Part shown: positions 1 to 7,218 of the stretch, piece after piece
Numbering within the stretch: position 1 is the stretch's first letter
Layout of the letters: each line of letters begins with the position of its first letter
From: Candidatus Nomurabacteria bacterium
GTDB lineage: Bacteria; Patescibacteriota; Minisyncoccia; Phycocordibacterales; UBA9973
NCBI GenBank assembly: GCA_020846955.1
Contig: JADLCZ010000076.1
Coordinates: forward strand, 1-10,000
Direction of reading: 5' to 3'
DNA: 10,000 bases
Notes under the pieces: generated by a model
The model's input: only the letters and a program-made list of their open reading frames with translations
Databases searched by the model: none
Told to the model about the DNA's origin: nothing
Translations under genes and position numbers: made by a program

Positions 1-390
<390 letters not shown>

Positions 391-460
391 AAATTTGGAC
401 ATCACACATAAAATTATATTATATTTACATTACTTTTATTAAATAGAATTCATTTACCCA

Positions 461-484
461 AAAAAATTCATTGTTGAATTTTTT
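461..484 (+). other. A/T hairpin in the 23S-5S spacer
   Basis: AAAAAATTCA (461-470) pairs perfectly with TGAATTTTTT (475-484) around the loop TTGT. It resembles a weak intrinsic terminator or an RNA processing hairpin after 23S. The stem has only one G-C pair, so strong termination is unlikely. Its 3' arm is also part of the 14-bp sequence repeated in front of 5S rRNA. Confidence 0.4.
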
Positions 485-608
485 GTTCTGGTGATTTGGC
501 AGTGAGGTCAGTCACAAATCTTTTTCTGGTGAAAAAGTTCGCGACCCCACCTCCTCCGACTGATATCGGAGTCCGGTCTTGCAGTTGGGTCCCATCCCAA
601 CTTCACCC
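473..608 (+). ncRNA. 5S-sized structured spacer segment, possibly a degenerate 5S-like copy
   Basis: GTTGAATTTTTTGT at 473-486 recurs exactly at 638-651, where it leads into the real 5S gene, and similarity continues weakly for about 20 bases (CTGGTGATTTGG against TTGGTGGCTTGA). The rest can be folded: an outer stem GGTGA 490-494 with TCACC 603-607; GATTTG 493-498 with CAAATC 515-520 as an alternative; CTTTTTC 520-526 with GAAAAAG 531-537; CTCCGA 554-559 with TCGGAG 566-571; and GTTGGG 584-589 with CCCAAC 596-601. Length (about 118 nt between outer arms) is close to 5S, but the internal 5S consensus is missing. It could be a decayed duplicate, an unrelated small RNA, or only processing structure in the rRNA precursor. 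Confidence 0.3.
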
Positions 609-621
609 GATTACATTATGG

Positions 622-782
622 AATTTGAAAATAGAAGGTTGAATTTTTTGTGTTGGTGGCTTGATGCGGTGGATACACCTGTTCTCATTCCGAACACAGA
701 AGTTAAGCGCCGTTATACCAATGATACTCATTCGTGGGAAAAGTAGGTTGCCGCTAACACAAAGTATTTAACCTTTCAAATT
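622..782 (+). other. Pre-5S processing stem enclosing the 5S gene
   Basis: AATTTGAAA (622-630) pairs with TTTCAAATT (774-782), and GGTTGAAT (637-644) pairs with ATTTAACC (766-773) with one G-U. This gives about 17 base pairs, interrupted by a six-base bulge on the left, around the mature 5S. Such a stem is a usual substrate for ribonuclease processing of rRNA precursors. The role is inferred; the complementarity is seen directly. Confidence 0.6.
650..760 (+). rRNA. rrf: 5S ribosomal RNA
   Basis: This is the 5S component of the large subunit. Helix I forms between GTGTTGGTGGC (650-660) and GCCGCTAACAC (750-760). The internal consensus CACCTGTTCTCATTCCGAAC is at 676-695, followed by ACAGAAGTTAAGCGCC, and GATACTCATTCGTGGG with AAAGTAGGT forms the 3' domain. 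The length of 111 nt fits a compact bacterial 5S. It lies about 260 bases after 23S in the same orientation. Confidence 0.93.
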
Positions 783-813
783 TTAGTTACAGAATTGATT
801 TATCTGCGCTCTC

Positions 814-829
814 GATACTCATTCGTGGG
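814..829 (+). repeat. 16-bp direct copy of a 5S rRNA segment
   Basis: GATACTCATTCGTGGG here is identical to bases 723-738 inside the 5S gene (helix IV/loop E region). The similarity does not clearly extend on either side. It is either a remnant of a 5S duplication or a small rearrangement product. Confidence 0.7.
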
Positions 830-833
830 TGAG

Positions 834-905
834 TTTGGGTAGGGACCCAAAAGCAAGACCTTTTGAGATAGTTTATGAGCTTGCGAAATAAAATAACCAA
901 AAGGT
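834..905 (+). other. Structured post-5S spacer (hairpin plus crossing complementarities)
   Basis: TTTGGGT (834-840) pairs perfectly with ACCCAAA (845-851) around AGGG. Immediately after, GCAAG (853-857) can pair with CTTGC (880-884), and ACCTTTTG (858-865) with CAAAAGGT (898-905). These last two pairings cross, so they are either a pseudoknot or two competing folds. No known RNA family is recognised. A terminator-like hairpin follows at 968-990, so the segment is probably transcribed with the rRNA. An open frame from 875 is not supported as a gene. Confidence 0.3.
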
Positions 906-967
906 GTACAGCTTCTGTAAGAAGAAGTAGCTTATCGCCAGAACAAAGTATTCAACTCCAATTTTTC

Positions 968-990
968 AACACGCTTTTTAAATGCGTGTT
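968..990 (+). terminator. Probable rRNA-operon terminator hairpin
   Basis: AACACGC (968-974) pairs perfectly with GCGTGTT (984-990); the arm continues into TTTCTT. It lies after the last rRNA element and just before the first protein gene's promoter. The downstream T-run is short, so efficiency is uncertain. Confidence 0.5.
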
Positions 991-994
991 TTCT

Positions 995-1003
995 TGCTAC
1001 AAT
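995..1003 (+). promoter_or_regulatory. Extended -10 promoter for the envelope-gene block
   Basis: TGCTACAAT fits the extended -10 form TGnTAnAAT. No good -35 is seen at the normal spacing, which extended -10 promoters can tolerate. The predicted transcript would begin near 1010, only about two bases before the ATG at 1012, so the mRNA would be essentially leaderless. Confidence 0.55.
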
Positions 1004-1011
1004 ATAAATAT

Positions 1012-1788
1012 ATGTCATGGGCGGGGAGGCGACAATTTTATTATTCTTTTGGACTGCTTATTTTTGTATGCGGAGTACTTATATTATTTCTCTATCCATT
1101 AATCTTCAAAACCCCAACATGCTCTGATGGTAAGCAAAATGGGGGAGAGGTAGGAGTTGATTGTGGGGGATCTTGTATGAGGTTTTGCCCTGCACAAGTG
1201 TCTGACCCAATTGTTTTGTGGAGTAGAATATTTCCTGTAACTGGATCTAATTATAATTTAGTAGCATATATAGAAAACCAGAACACTAATGCTGGAATTC
1301 CAGATATTAATTATGAATTCCGAGTGTATGATACAGAAGGCAAGTACATAGGGCGCCGAGAGGGCCACACTTATATCCCACCAAATCAAAGATATGCAAT
1401 TTTTGAATCACATTTTGACACTGGGAAAAATATTCCTAAAAATGCCACATTTATGTTTACTGGCCCATACAATTATATTAAAAAAGAATCAATAACAAGC
1501 AAGATTCCACTACGTATTGATCGCATTGTTTACTCCGAGGAGTCTGGCGCTCCACGATTACAAGCTCGAATACTAAATGACTCTATTTTTTATGCGCCAG
1601 CATTTGATGTGATCACAATTTTGTATGATGAAGATCATAATGCAATTGGTGTCAGCAAGACTCATTTAGATGAACTTGAGAAGAATCAATCATCTCCAAT
1701 TATTTTTACCTGGCCAGTCCTTTTTGCAAAAACACCAGCAGTTAAAGATATTCTCCCCCAAATTAATCCATTTTTACTTCAATTTTAA
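1012..1788 (+). CDS. Membrane-anchored extracytoplasmic protein with CSDG..VDCGGSC motif, function unknown
   Basis: This 258-residue protein has a short basic N-terminus (GRR at 5-7), one hydrophobic segment at about 10-32 and then a large, probably extracytoplasmic domain. Directly after the membrane segment comes a cysteine cluster, TCSDGKQNGGEVGVDCGGSC and C59, with Cys at 37, 51, 55 and 59; it could form disulfides or bind metal. Similar CxDGxxNxxExxVDCGG motifs occur in surface-associated proteins of many Patescibacteria. The rest looks beta-rich, including YNLVAYIENQNTNAGI (about 80-95), typical of FxxxxIxNxN-type beta sandwiches. The ATG at 1012 is preferred over the in-frame ATG at 982, which lies inside the terminator hairpin and upstream of the predicted transcription start. 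It ends two bases before rodA, so the two are probably co-expressed. No enzymatic function can be assigned. Confidence 0.8.
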   Translation: MSWAGRRQFYYSFGLLIFVCGVLILFLYPLIFKTPTCSDGKQNGGEVGVDCGGSCMRFCPAQVSDPIVLWSRIFPVTGSNYNLVAYIENQNTNAGIPDINYEFRVYDTEGKYIGRREGHTYIPPNQRYAIFESHFDTGKNIPKNATFMFTGPYNYIKKESITSKIPLRIDRIVYSEESGAPRLQARILNDSIFYAPAFDVITILYDEDHNAIGVSKTHLDELEKNQSSPIIFTWPVLFAKTPAVKDILPQINPFLLQF

Positions 1789-1790
1789 AT

Positions 1791-2909
1791 ATGAAATCGA
1801 GGTTCTTACAAATTGACTGGCTTCTTGTGTTGTTCCTTATTCCAGTATTGTTTGCAGGGCTTGTTACAATGAAGTCTTTTACAACTGTTACACCATATTT
1901 TTCGCACCAATTTATATTTATTGGAATTTCCTTTTTTATATTTTTTTTATTTTCATTTATTGATTTTCGTTTCTTGCGTAGGACTGATATATTGGTGATA
2001 ATTTTTTTATTTTTTACTTCATTACTCATCTTAGTTTTATTTGTTGGGCATACCTCAAACGGAGCAAAGAGCTGGTTTGATTTCGGAGTATTTTCTTTTC
2101 AGCCCTCCGATCTTATGAAGCTTGTATTGATATTAGTATTAGCGAAATATTTCTCTCGCCGTCATGTAGAAATACGTAATATTAAACATATTTTTATATC
2201 AGCACTGTACGCAATTGTGCCGTTCATGCTTGTTTTCCTCCAGCCCGACTTTGGTAGCGCTATGATAATCTTCTTTATCTGGTTTGGTATGACGCTTGCA
2301 TCTGGTATTTCAAAAAAGCATTTATTTATGGTAGTAGGTATGGGAATTTTAGCTTTTGGTTTGTTGTGGATGTTTGTGTTTGTTCCTTATCAAAAAGCTC
2401 GAGTATTGAATTTCGTTTACCCGCTAGCAGATGTTCGGGGTAGTGGATACAATGTTTATCAATCCACAATCGCAGTTGGGTCTGGACAGATTTTTGGCAA
2501 AGGTGTTGGATTTGGAACACAATCGAGATTACAATTTCTGCCAGAGTATCAAACAGACTTTGTCTTTGCTGCGTTTGCTGAAGAGTGGGGATTTGCCGGA
2601 GTTGTGTTGCTTTTCATCCTTTTAGGGCTTATACTTTGGCGTATATTGCACACGGCAATGCTCGGAGCTACCAATTTTGAAATATTGTTTGGTATTGGAT
2701 TAACTATTTATATTGCAAGCCATATGATAATCAATATAGGAATGAACATAGGTCTGATGCCAGTAACTGGGATTACAATGCCATTTATGAGTTATGGTGG
2801 TTCGCATTTAATTACAGAATTTATGGGATTGGGTATATTGATGGGTATGCGTGGCTATAATCGAGTGGCACATCGTGATGATATGAGAAATGAGTTTTTG
2901 GGGATTTAG
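1791..2909 (+). CDS. rodA: Rod-shape SEDS peptidoglycan glycosyltransferase RodA
   Basis: RodA polymerises lipid II into glycan strands during cell elongation, working with a class B penicillin-binding protein. This 372-residue protein is almost entirely transmembrane, as expected for a SEDS protein with about ten helices. Family signatures are visible: FSFQPSDLMKL at about 101-111, QPDFGSA at 151-157, GSGYNVYQSTIAVGSGQIFGKG-like text at 217-238, and FLPEYQTDFVFA at 249-260 containing the expected catalytic Asp256. The C-terminal NIGMNIGLMPVTG and PFMSYGGSHL (315-340) match the RodA/FtsW signature. RodA is preferred over FtsW because of the GSGYN/Q.tIAVGSGg.fGKG loop. The gene starts two bases after the preceding stop, with no ribosome-binding site, and probably shares its transcript. 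No PBP2 partner is in the window. Confidence 0.94.
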   Translation: MKSRFLQIDWLLVLFLIPVLFAGLVTMKSFTTVTPYFSHQFIFIGISFFIFFLFSFIDFRFLRRTDILVIIFLFFTSLLILVLFVGHTSNGAKSWFDFGVFSFQPSDLMKLVLILVLAKYFSRRHVEIRNIKHIFISALYAIVPFMLVFLQPDFGSAMIIFFIWFGMTLASGISKKHLFMVVGMGILAFGLLWMFVFVPYQKARVLNFVYPLADVRGSGYNVYQSTIAVGSGQIFGKGVGFGTQSRLQFLPEYQTDFVFAAFAEEWGFAGVVLLFILLGLILWRILHTAMLGATNFEILFGIGLTIYIASHMIINIGMNIGLMPVTGITMPFMSYGGSHLITEFMGLGILMGMRGYNRVAHRDDMRNEFLGI

Positions 2910-2944
2910 TATAAGGAGATAGTATAAGTATAAGAAAGAAAAAA

Positions 2945-3790
2945 ATGCAAACAACAATAATAGATGGCAGAAAAATAAGAGATGAAATATTGGAAGAAGT
3001 GAAAAAGGGGGTGGCAAAATTGTCTTTCCAACCGGTATTTTGTGATGTATTGGTGGGCTCTAATCCAGAATCTGCACAATATGTACGGATGAAAGCACGT
3101 ATGGCAGAAGCAGTGGGGATTCATTTCCACAATGCACATTTCCCTGACGAGATAACAACAGAAAAATTAGTGGAAGAAATAATCAAATTGAAAGATATAC
3201 CAAATATGTGTGGAGTAATAGTACAGTTGCCACTACCTGCACATTTAGATAAGGAAAAAGTATTGGAGGCCATTGATTTCCACTTAGACGTTGATTGTTT
3301 GGGCTCAAAAGCCAGTAGTGTATTTTATAATGAATCAATAGATATTGGCTATCCTACAGCCCTATCTTGTATGACCATTTTAGATTCTTTGAATATTGAT
3401 TTGAAAGGTAAGAAAATTGTTGTAGTAGGTCAAGGTCAACTAGTCGGCAAGCCGGTAACACATTTGTTGAAAATTAGGGGATTGGAAGTTACGATTGTAA
3501 CTCGTAGCACAGAGAACAAAGAGGCAATAATAAAAGAAGCAGATGTTATAATATCTGGTACTGGTGCTGGTAAATTTATTACAGGTGATAAAATCAAAGA
3601 AGGCGCAATAATAATAGATGCAGGGACTTCGGAATCCAATGGCTCGATAGTAGGAGATGTAGATCTCGAATCAGTCTCAGGTATTGCGAGCTTCGTGTCA
3701 CCAGTGCCTGGGGGAGTTGGACCAGTAACCGTGTCAATATTACTTGCCAATGTTTTAAAAGTTGCATACAAAAAAAATGAACACAATTAA
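2945..3790 (+). CDS. folD: Bifunctional methylenetetrahydrofolate dehydrogenase/cyclohydrolase FolD
   Basis: FolD interconverts 5,10-methylene-, methenyl- and 10-formyl-tetrahydrofolate in the cytoplasm, supplying one-carbon units for purines and formyl-Met-tRNA. The 281 residues match the usual family length. The catalytic region is present: VGSNPESAQYVRMK (37-50) with Tyr46 and Lys50, VQLPLP (93-98) with Gln94, and DVD ending at Asp117. The C-terminal NADP-binding part has VGQGQLVGKP (161-170) and the hallmark PVPGGVGPVT (253-262). Some motifs are divergent: GQGQLVGKP replaces the common GRSxxVGxP, DVDC replaces DVDG, and PTALSCMTI replaces PcTPxG. AAGGAG at 2913-2918 is 26 bases before the ATG, too far to act as its ribosome-binding site. 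The 3' end overlaps the next gene by 14 bases, indicating co-translation or shared transcription. Confidence 0.92.
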   Translation: MQTTIIDGRKIRDEILEEVKKGVAKLSFQPVFCDVLVGSNPESAQYVRMKARMAEAVGIHFHNAHFPDEITTEKLVEEIIKLKDIPNMCGVIVQLPLPAHLDKEKVLEAIDFHLDVDCLGSKASSVFYNESIDIGYPTALSCMTILDSLNIDLKGKKIVVVGQGQLVGKPVTHLLKIRGLEVTIVTRSTENKEAIIKEADVIISGTGAGKFITGDKIKEGAIIIDAGTSESNGSIVGDVDLESVSGIASFVSPVPGGVGPVTVSILLANVLKVAYKKNEHN

Positions 3791-4310
3791 TCAAAATATA
3801 TTTAATACGTTTTTTTCCTTATCAATTGATCCAAATATTGCAAGTATTTCCTTGTTTGTTTCCAATATATTAATTTATATTTTATTTGGAATAGTTTTTT
3901 TATATATTGTTTTGCGTTCAAAATTTATTTTTCCTCATTTATTTATGGCAATAGGAGCATCTGGTGGTGCATGGGTAGTATCCAAAATAATAAAATACAT
4001 AATTCATATTGATAGGCCATTTGTTGCACTTGGGTTGACTCCACTTTTTTATGAATCTGGATTTTCATTTCCATCTTCGCATTCTGCTGTCTTTGCTGCA
4101 CTTTCTACTGTTGTGTTTGCTCTTAATCGAAAATTGGGCATACTGATGATATTCTGTACTATATTTATTGGTTTATCGCGTATGGTGCTTGGAGTGCATT
4201 ATCCACTCGATATTGTAGGGGGATATGCCGCTGGAGTCATAGTGGGCCTTGTTTTTCTATCTATAATGAAGAGCCGATATGCAGTTGCTTTTTTTGGCAA
4301 AAGCCTATAA
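3777..4310 (+). CDS. PAP2-family membrane phosphatase (possible undecaprenyl-pyrophosphate or phosphatidylglycerophosphate phosphatase)
   Basis: This is a 177-residue integral membrane protein of the type 2 phosphatidic acid phosphatase family. All three active-site motifs are intact: KX6RP as K73...R80-P81, PSSH at 99-102 with the catalytic-motif His102, and SRX5HX3D as S134-R135, His141 and Asp145. Hydrophobic segments at about 30-47, 55-72, 104-116, 122-138 and 147-164 fit the usual small bacterial PAP2 fold. Members dephosphorylate lipid phosphates, including the undecaprenyl-pyrophosphate carrier (BcrC-like) or phosphatidylglycerophosphate (PgpB-like); sequence alone cannot decide. Nearness to rodA makes carrier recycling attractive, as inference. 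The ATG at 3777 is chosen over an upstream TTG at 3762, which would lengthen the overlap with folD. Confidence 0.88.
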   Translation: MNTINQNIFNTFFSLSIDPNIASISLFVSNILIYILFGIVFLYIVLRSKFIFPHLFMAIGASGGAWVVSKIIKYIIHIDRPFVALGLTPLFYESGFSFPSSHSAVFAALSTVVFALNRKLGILMIFCTIFIGLSRMVLGVHYPLDIVGGYAAGVIVGLVFLSIMKSRYAVAFFGKSL

Positions 4311-4322
4311 AATAAGCCCATT

Positions 4323-5696
4323 ATGCTTAAAAAACGAATTACAGCTTTAATTATATTACTAATAGGAATAACTGTTGGTTACTTTGTTTATCGGTCTGAA
4401 TTGTCACATATGAATGTAGTAAAAGGTGCAGAAGTCACCAAGCTATCTACTTACCCTTTCAAGCTCGGACTTGACCTATCAGGCGGTACTCATCTTGTGT
4501 ATAGGGCTGATATAAAGGAAATTAAGGCAGGAGAGGTTGGTGATGCTATGGCCTCACTTCGTGATGTGATCGAGCGCCGGATCAACATTTTTGGAGTTTC
4601 AGAGCCTGTTGTTACAGTTGAAAATGGTGGATTCTCAAATGCTGGGGAAGAGAGGCTTGGAATAGACTTGCCAGGTGTCACAGATACAGAGAAGGCAATT
4701 GCAATGATTGGCCAGACACCACTTCTTGAATTCAAAGTAGAAAATACAGATGGATCTAAAGTTGCAAAAATTGTAGACGGACAAATTCAACTAGACATGA
4801 ATTCTCAGTATAAAAGTACTGAGCTTACTGGCCGGTATTTAGATAAAGCGATTTTGGAATTTAACCCAAATAGTGGTGAGCCAGTTGTGTCATTGCAATT
4901 CGATTCTGAGGGTTCAAAATTGTTCGAGCAAATTACAAAAGATAATGTTGGTAAAACCGTAGCAATATTTCTCGATGGACAGCCAATCTCTACTCCAAAA
5001 GTAAATGAGGCAATCACAGGAGGCAAGGCTGTGATCAGCGGTAACTTCACTGCACCCGAAGCCAAGCTTCTTGTGGGCCGATTGAATTCTGGTGCATTGC
5101 CTGTGCCTATTGAGCTTATATCTACCCAAACAATTGGTGCGACTCTTGGCGCTAAGGCTGTACAGGCTGGGGTAAAAGCTGCATTGATTGGGTTCCTAGT
5201 AATTGCACTCTTTTTAATCCTTTGGTATCGACTACCAGGATTGATTGCTGTTATAGCACTATCTATGTATGTATCTATAATGCTCGCATTATTTAAATTA
5301 ATCCCCGTTACTCTTACCGCGGCTGGTATTGCAGGATTTATTATTTCGATTGGTATTGCTGTGGACGCCAATGTACTTATCTTTGAGCGTATTAAAGAAG
5401 AGCTTGCAAGTGGTCAGACTGTAGCCGATGCAATTCAACATGGATTCTCTCGGGCATGGTTCTCTATTCGTGATTCCAATACTTCAAGTATCATTACTGC
5501 GATAATATTGTTCTGGTTCGGGACTGCACTTATCAAAGGTTTCGCACTTACATTCTTAATGGGAGTAATAGTATCTATGATTTCAGCAATATCAATTACT
5601 CGATTATTCTTATATTCCCTTAATATCACAAAGACAAATAAAATCACACACTTCTTATTTGGGTCGGGTTTCAGCTCTACTAACTTAACAAAATAA
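4323..5696 (+). CDS. secD: Protein translocase subunit SecD
   Basis: SecD works with SecF beside the SecYEG channel and uses proton flow to help pull secreted proteins out of the membrane. The 457-residue protein has TM1 at about 6-23, then KLGLDLSGGTHLVY at 47-60 (the D1 signature), a large extracytoplasmic P1 region to about 275, and five C-terminal membrane segments. GIAVDANVLIFERIKEEL near 344-361 is the conserved RND-type signature, with Asp348 the expected proton-pathway residue. GAxLGAKAVQAG-like sequence precedes TM2. A TATAAA at 4306-4311 with TTGCTT upstream (15-base spacing) could give a short-leader transcript, but read-through from upstream is equally likely. secF follows after four bases. 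No yajC is seen upstream. Confidence 0.96.
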   Translation: MLKKRITALIILLIGITVGYFVYRSELSHMNVVKGAEVTKLSTYPFKLGLDLSGGTHLVYRADIKEIKAGEVGDAMASLRDVIERRINIFGVSEPVVTVENGGFSNAGEERLGIDLPGVTDTEKAIAMIGQTPLLEFKVENTDGSKVAKIVDGQIQLDMNSQYKSTELTGRYLDKAILEFNPNSGEPVVSLQFDSEGSKLFEQITKDNVGKTVAIFLDGQPISTPKVNEAITGGKAVISGNFTAPEAKLLVGRLNSGALPVPIELISTQTIGATLGAKAVQAGVKAALIGFLVIALFLILWYRLPGLIAVIALSMYVSIMLALFKLIPVTLTAAGIAGFIISIGIAVDANVLIFERIKEELASGQTVADAIQHGFSRAWFSIRDSNTSSIITAIILFWFGTALIKGFALTFLMGVIVSMISAISITRLFLYSLNITKTNKITHFLFGSGFSSTNLTK

Positions 5697-5700
5697 TTAT

Positions 5701-6588
5701 ATGTTCGTAATCAAATACAAAAAAATATTTCTAATAATTTCTATTGTTCTTGTTGCCTTGTCTATCGCATCCATATCAATCTTTGGATTGAATCTTGGTA
5801 TTGATTTCAAAGGTGGAGCACAAATGGAGGTTGTATATACAACGACTGTTCCAGAACAAGCAGATATTGAGGGCAAAATTGCACCTCTATCCTTAGGTCA
5901 GATACTAACTCAACCAACTGGAACAAATGGATACATAATCAAGACTCGTAGTCTTACAGAAGCGGAGCATATATCATTGGTAAAAGCATTAGGCCCAGAT
6001 GCTACAGAAAAAAGCTTCACTTCAATAGGCCCATCTGTGGGTAAGGAATTGGCACGTAAAGCAATTATCCTTTTTGTCCTCGTGTCACTCGGGATAATAT
6101 TTTTTATTGCTTTTTCATTTCGTAAGGTTTCCAAACCGATATCTTCTTGGAAATATGGATTCATCGCTATTGTTTCATTGATTCATGATGTGTTGATTCC
6201 AGTTGGAGTTTTTGCTGCTATTTCTCATTTTGTTGGGACAGAAGTAGATACACTCTTTGTGGTAGCAGTTCTTACAATCCTTGGACTTTCTGTTTCAGAT
6301 ACTATTGTGGTATTCGACCGTATTCGCGAGAATTTGCGTGTTGGACATTTCAAGACTTTCCAAGAGACAGTTGGTAATAGTTTGCGCCAAGTATATACAC
6401 GATCTATCATGACATCTTTGACAGTTATCATGGTTCTTCTATCACTTGTATTCTTTGGTCCACATAGTACACGCGTATTTGCTATAATGCTTACTGCTGG
6501 TATGTTCTTTGGGACATATTCATCTATCTTTCTAGCATCACCATTGCTTGTATTCCTCAACAACCGTCTTATAGAAAAGACAAAATAG
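5701..6588 (+). CDS. secF: Protein translocase subunit SecF
   Basis: SecF is the partner of SecD in the proton-driven Sec accessory complex of the cytoplasmic membrane. The 295-residue protein has TM1 at about 8-28 followed by the SecF signature GLNLGIDFKGGAQMEV (29-44), a short extracytoplasmic domain, and five C-terminal membrane segments. ILGLSVSDTIVVFDRIREN around 194-212 is the expected TM4 motif with Asp200 in the position of the proton-relay acid. The length fits the family. The gene begins four bases after secD with only an AT-rich gap, so the pair is expressed together. A promoter for lemA begins just after its stop codon, which suggests the secDF transcription unit may end about here. 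Confidence 0.96.
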   Translation: MFVIKYKKIFLIISIVLVALSIASISIFGLNLGIDFKGGAQMEVVYTTTVPEQADIEGKIAPLSLGQILTQPTGTNGYIIKTRSLTEAEHISLVKALGPDATEKSFTSIGPSVGKELARKAIILFVLVSLGIIFFIAFSFRKVSKPISSWKYGFIAIVSLIHDVLIPVGVFAAISHFVGTEVDTLFVVAVLTILGLSVSDTIVVFDRIRENLRVGHFKTFQETVGNSLRQVYTRSIMTSLTVIMVLLSLVFFGPHSTRVFAIMLTAGMFFGTYSSIFLASPLLVFLNNRLIEKTK

Positions 6589-6599
6589 GCTAGAATGTG

Positions 6600-6633
6600 T
6601 GTTATAATTGTATTGTTACTTTTTTGGTAAAAT
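6600..6633 (+). promoter_or_regulatory. Candidate promoter(s) for lemA
   Basis: TGTTATAAT at 6600-6608 is a perfect extended -10 element, giving a predicted start near 6615 and a leader of about 43 bases. A second extended -10, TGGTAAAAT at 6625-6633, would give a leader of about 18 bases. Neither has a clear -35. The gap of 69 bases after secF is the longest in the block between 1012 and 8147, which supports an independent promoter. Confidence 0.5.
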
Positions 6634-6657
6634 TACTAATTAATTTAAAAAAATTCT

Positions 6658-7212
6658 ATGTTAATGTACATTATTTTAGGTATTATTGTCGTTTTGGTTT
6701 TGTGGGTTGTATTTTCGTACAACGGTTTTATTCGTCTTATCAACAATTCCAAGGAGGCTTGGTCAGATATTGAGGTCCAACTCAAGCGCCGCTATGATTT
6801 GATTCCCAACTTGGTAAATACTGTTAAAGGGTATGCAACTCATGAGTCCACAGCTTTCGAGAAGATAAGTCAGGCTCGTGCGGCTGCAATGGGTGCAAAG
6901 ACAGCAGGTGAGCATTCAAAAACTGATGCGATCTTGGGCCAAGCAATCACAGGTCTATTTGGCATCGCTGAAGCGTATCCGGAATTGAAAGCCAATATCA
7001 ATTTCCTAGAACTTCAAAAGGAGCTATCTGATACAGAGAACAAGATCCAAGCCGCACGCCGATTTTATAATGGCAATGTTCGTGACTTAAACACAGGACT
7101 TCAACAATTCCCAGGCAATGTAATTGGTGGTATGTTCAAATTTAGTAAAATGGAATTCTTCGACATCCCAGACGACGGGGTAGAAACAAAGCCAGTAGAA
7201 GTTAAATTCTAA
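6658..7212 (+). CDS. lemA: LemA family protein
   Basis: LemA proteins are membrane-anchored helical proteins of unclear biochemical role, often linked to envelope or stress functions. The 184 residues show a single N-terminal membrane helix (about 3-21) followed by the family core: WSDIEVQLKRRYDLIPNLVNTVKGYA (35-60), FEKISQARAAAM (68-79), YPELKANINFLELQKELSDTENKI (107-130) and AARRFYNGNVRDLN (132-145). The bulk is predicted to be coiled helical bundle. Pairing with a HtpX-type protease directly downstream is common in bacteria, suggesting a shared task. A second ATG two codons downstream is an alternative start. A strong hairpin follows the stop, so lemA may be transcribed partly on its own. 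Confidence 0.95.
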   Translation: MLMYIILGIIVVLVLWVVFSYNGFIRLINNSKEAWSDIEVQLKRRYDLIPNLVNTVKGYATHESTAFEKISQARAAAMGAKTAGEHSKTDAILGQAITGLFGIAEAYPELKANINFLELQKELSDTENKIQAARRFYNGNVRDLNTGLQQFPGNVIGGMFKFSKMEFFDIPDDGVETKPVEVKF

Positions 7213-7218
7213 TAAAAA

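Noticed and set aside
581..608. TCCCATCCCAAC in the 23S-5S spacer as a second functional 5S gene
   Set aside because: It resembles the 5S CCCATCCCGAAC block, but the surrounding 5S consensus and helix I are missing; kept only as a possible degenerate copy.
982..1011. Upstream in-frame ATG (982) for the anchored protein
   Set aside because: It lies inside the terminator hairpin and before the predicted transcription start; ATG 1012 gives a normal basic N-terminus followed by a membrane helix.
875..1102. Open frame of 75 codons after 5S rRNA
   Set aside because: It crosses the terminator hairpin and promoter and runs out of frame into the anchored-protein gene; composition is not protein-like and no family is recognised.
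2913..2918. AAGGAG as a Shine-Dalgarno site for folD
   Set aside because: It is 26 bases before the ATG, beyond a working distance, and neighbouring genes lack such sites.
3762..3776. TTG start for the PAP2 phosphatase
   Set aside because: It adds only five residues and enlarges the overlap with folD; the ATG at 3777 is the simpler start.
4805..5371. Long open frame (188 codons) on the - strand inside secD
   Set aside because: It is antisense to a clearly conserved gene; its low-complexity Ile/Ala/Pro content is typical of a shadow frame.
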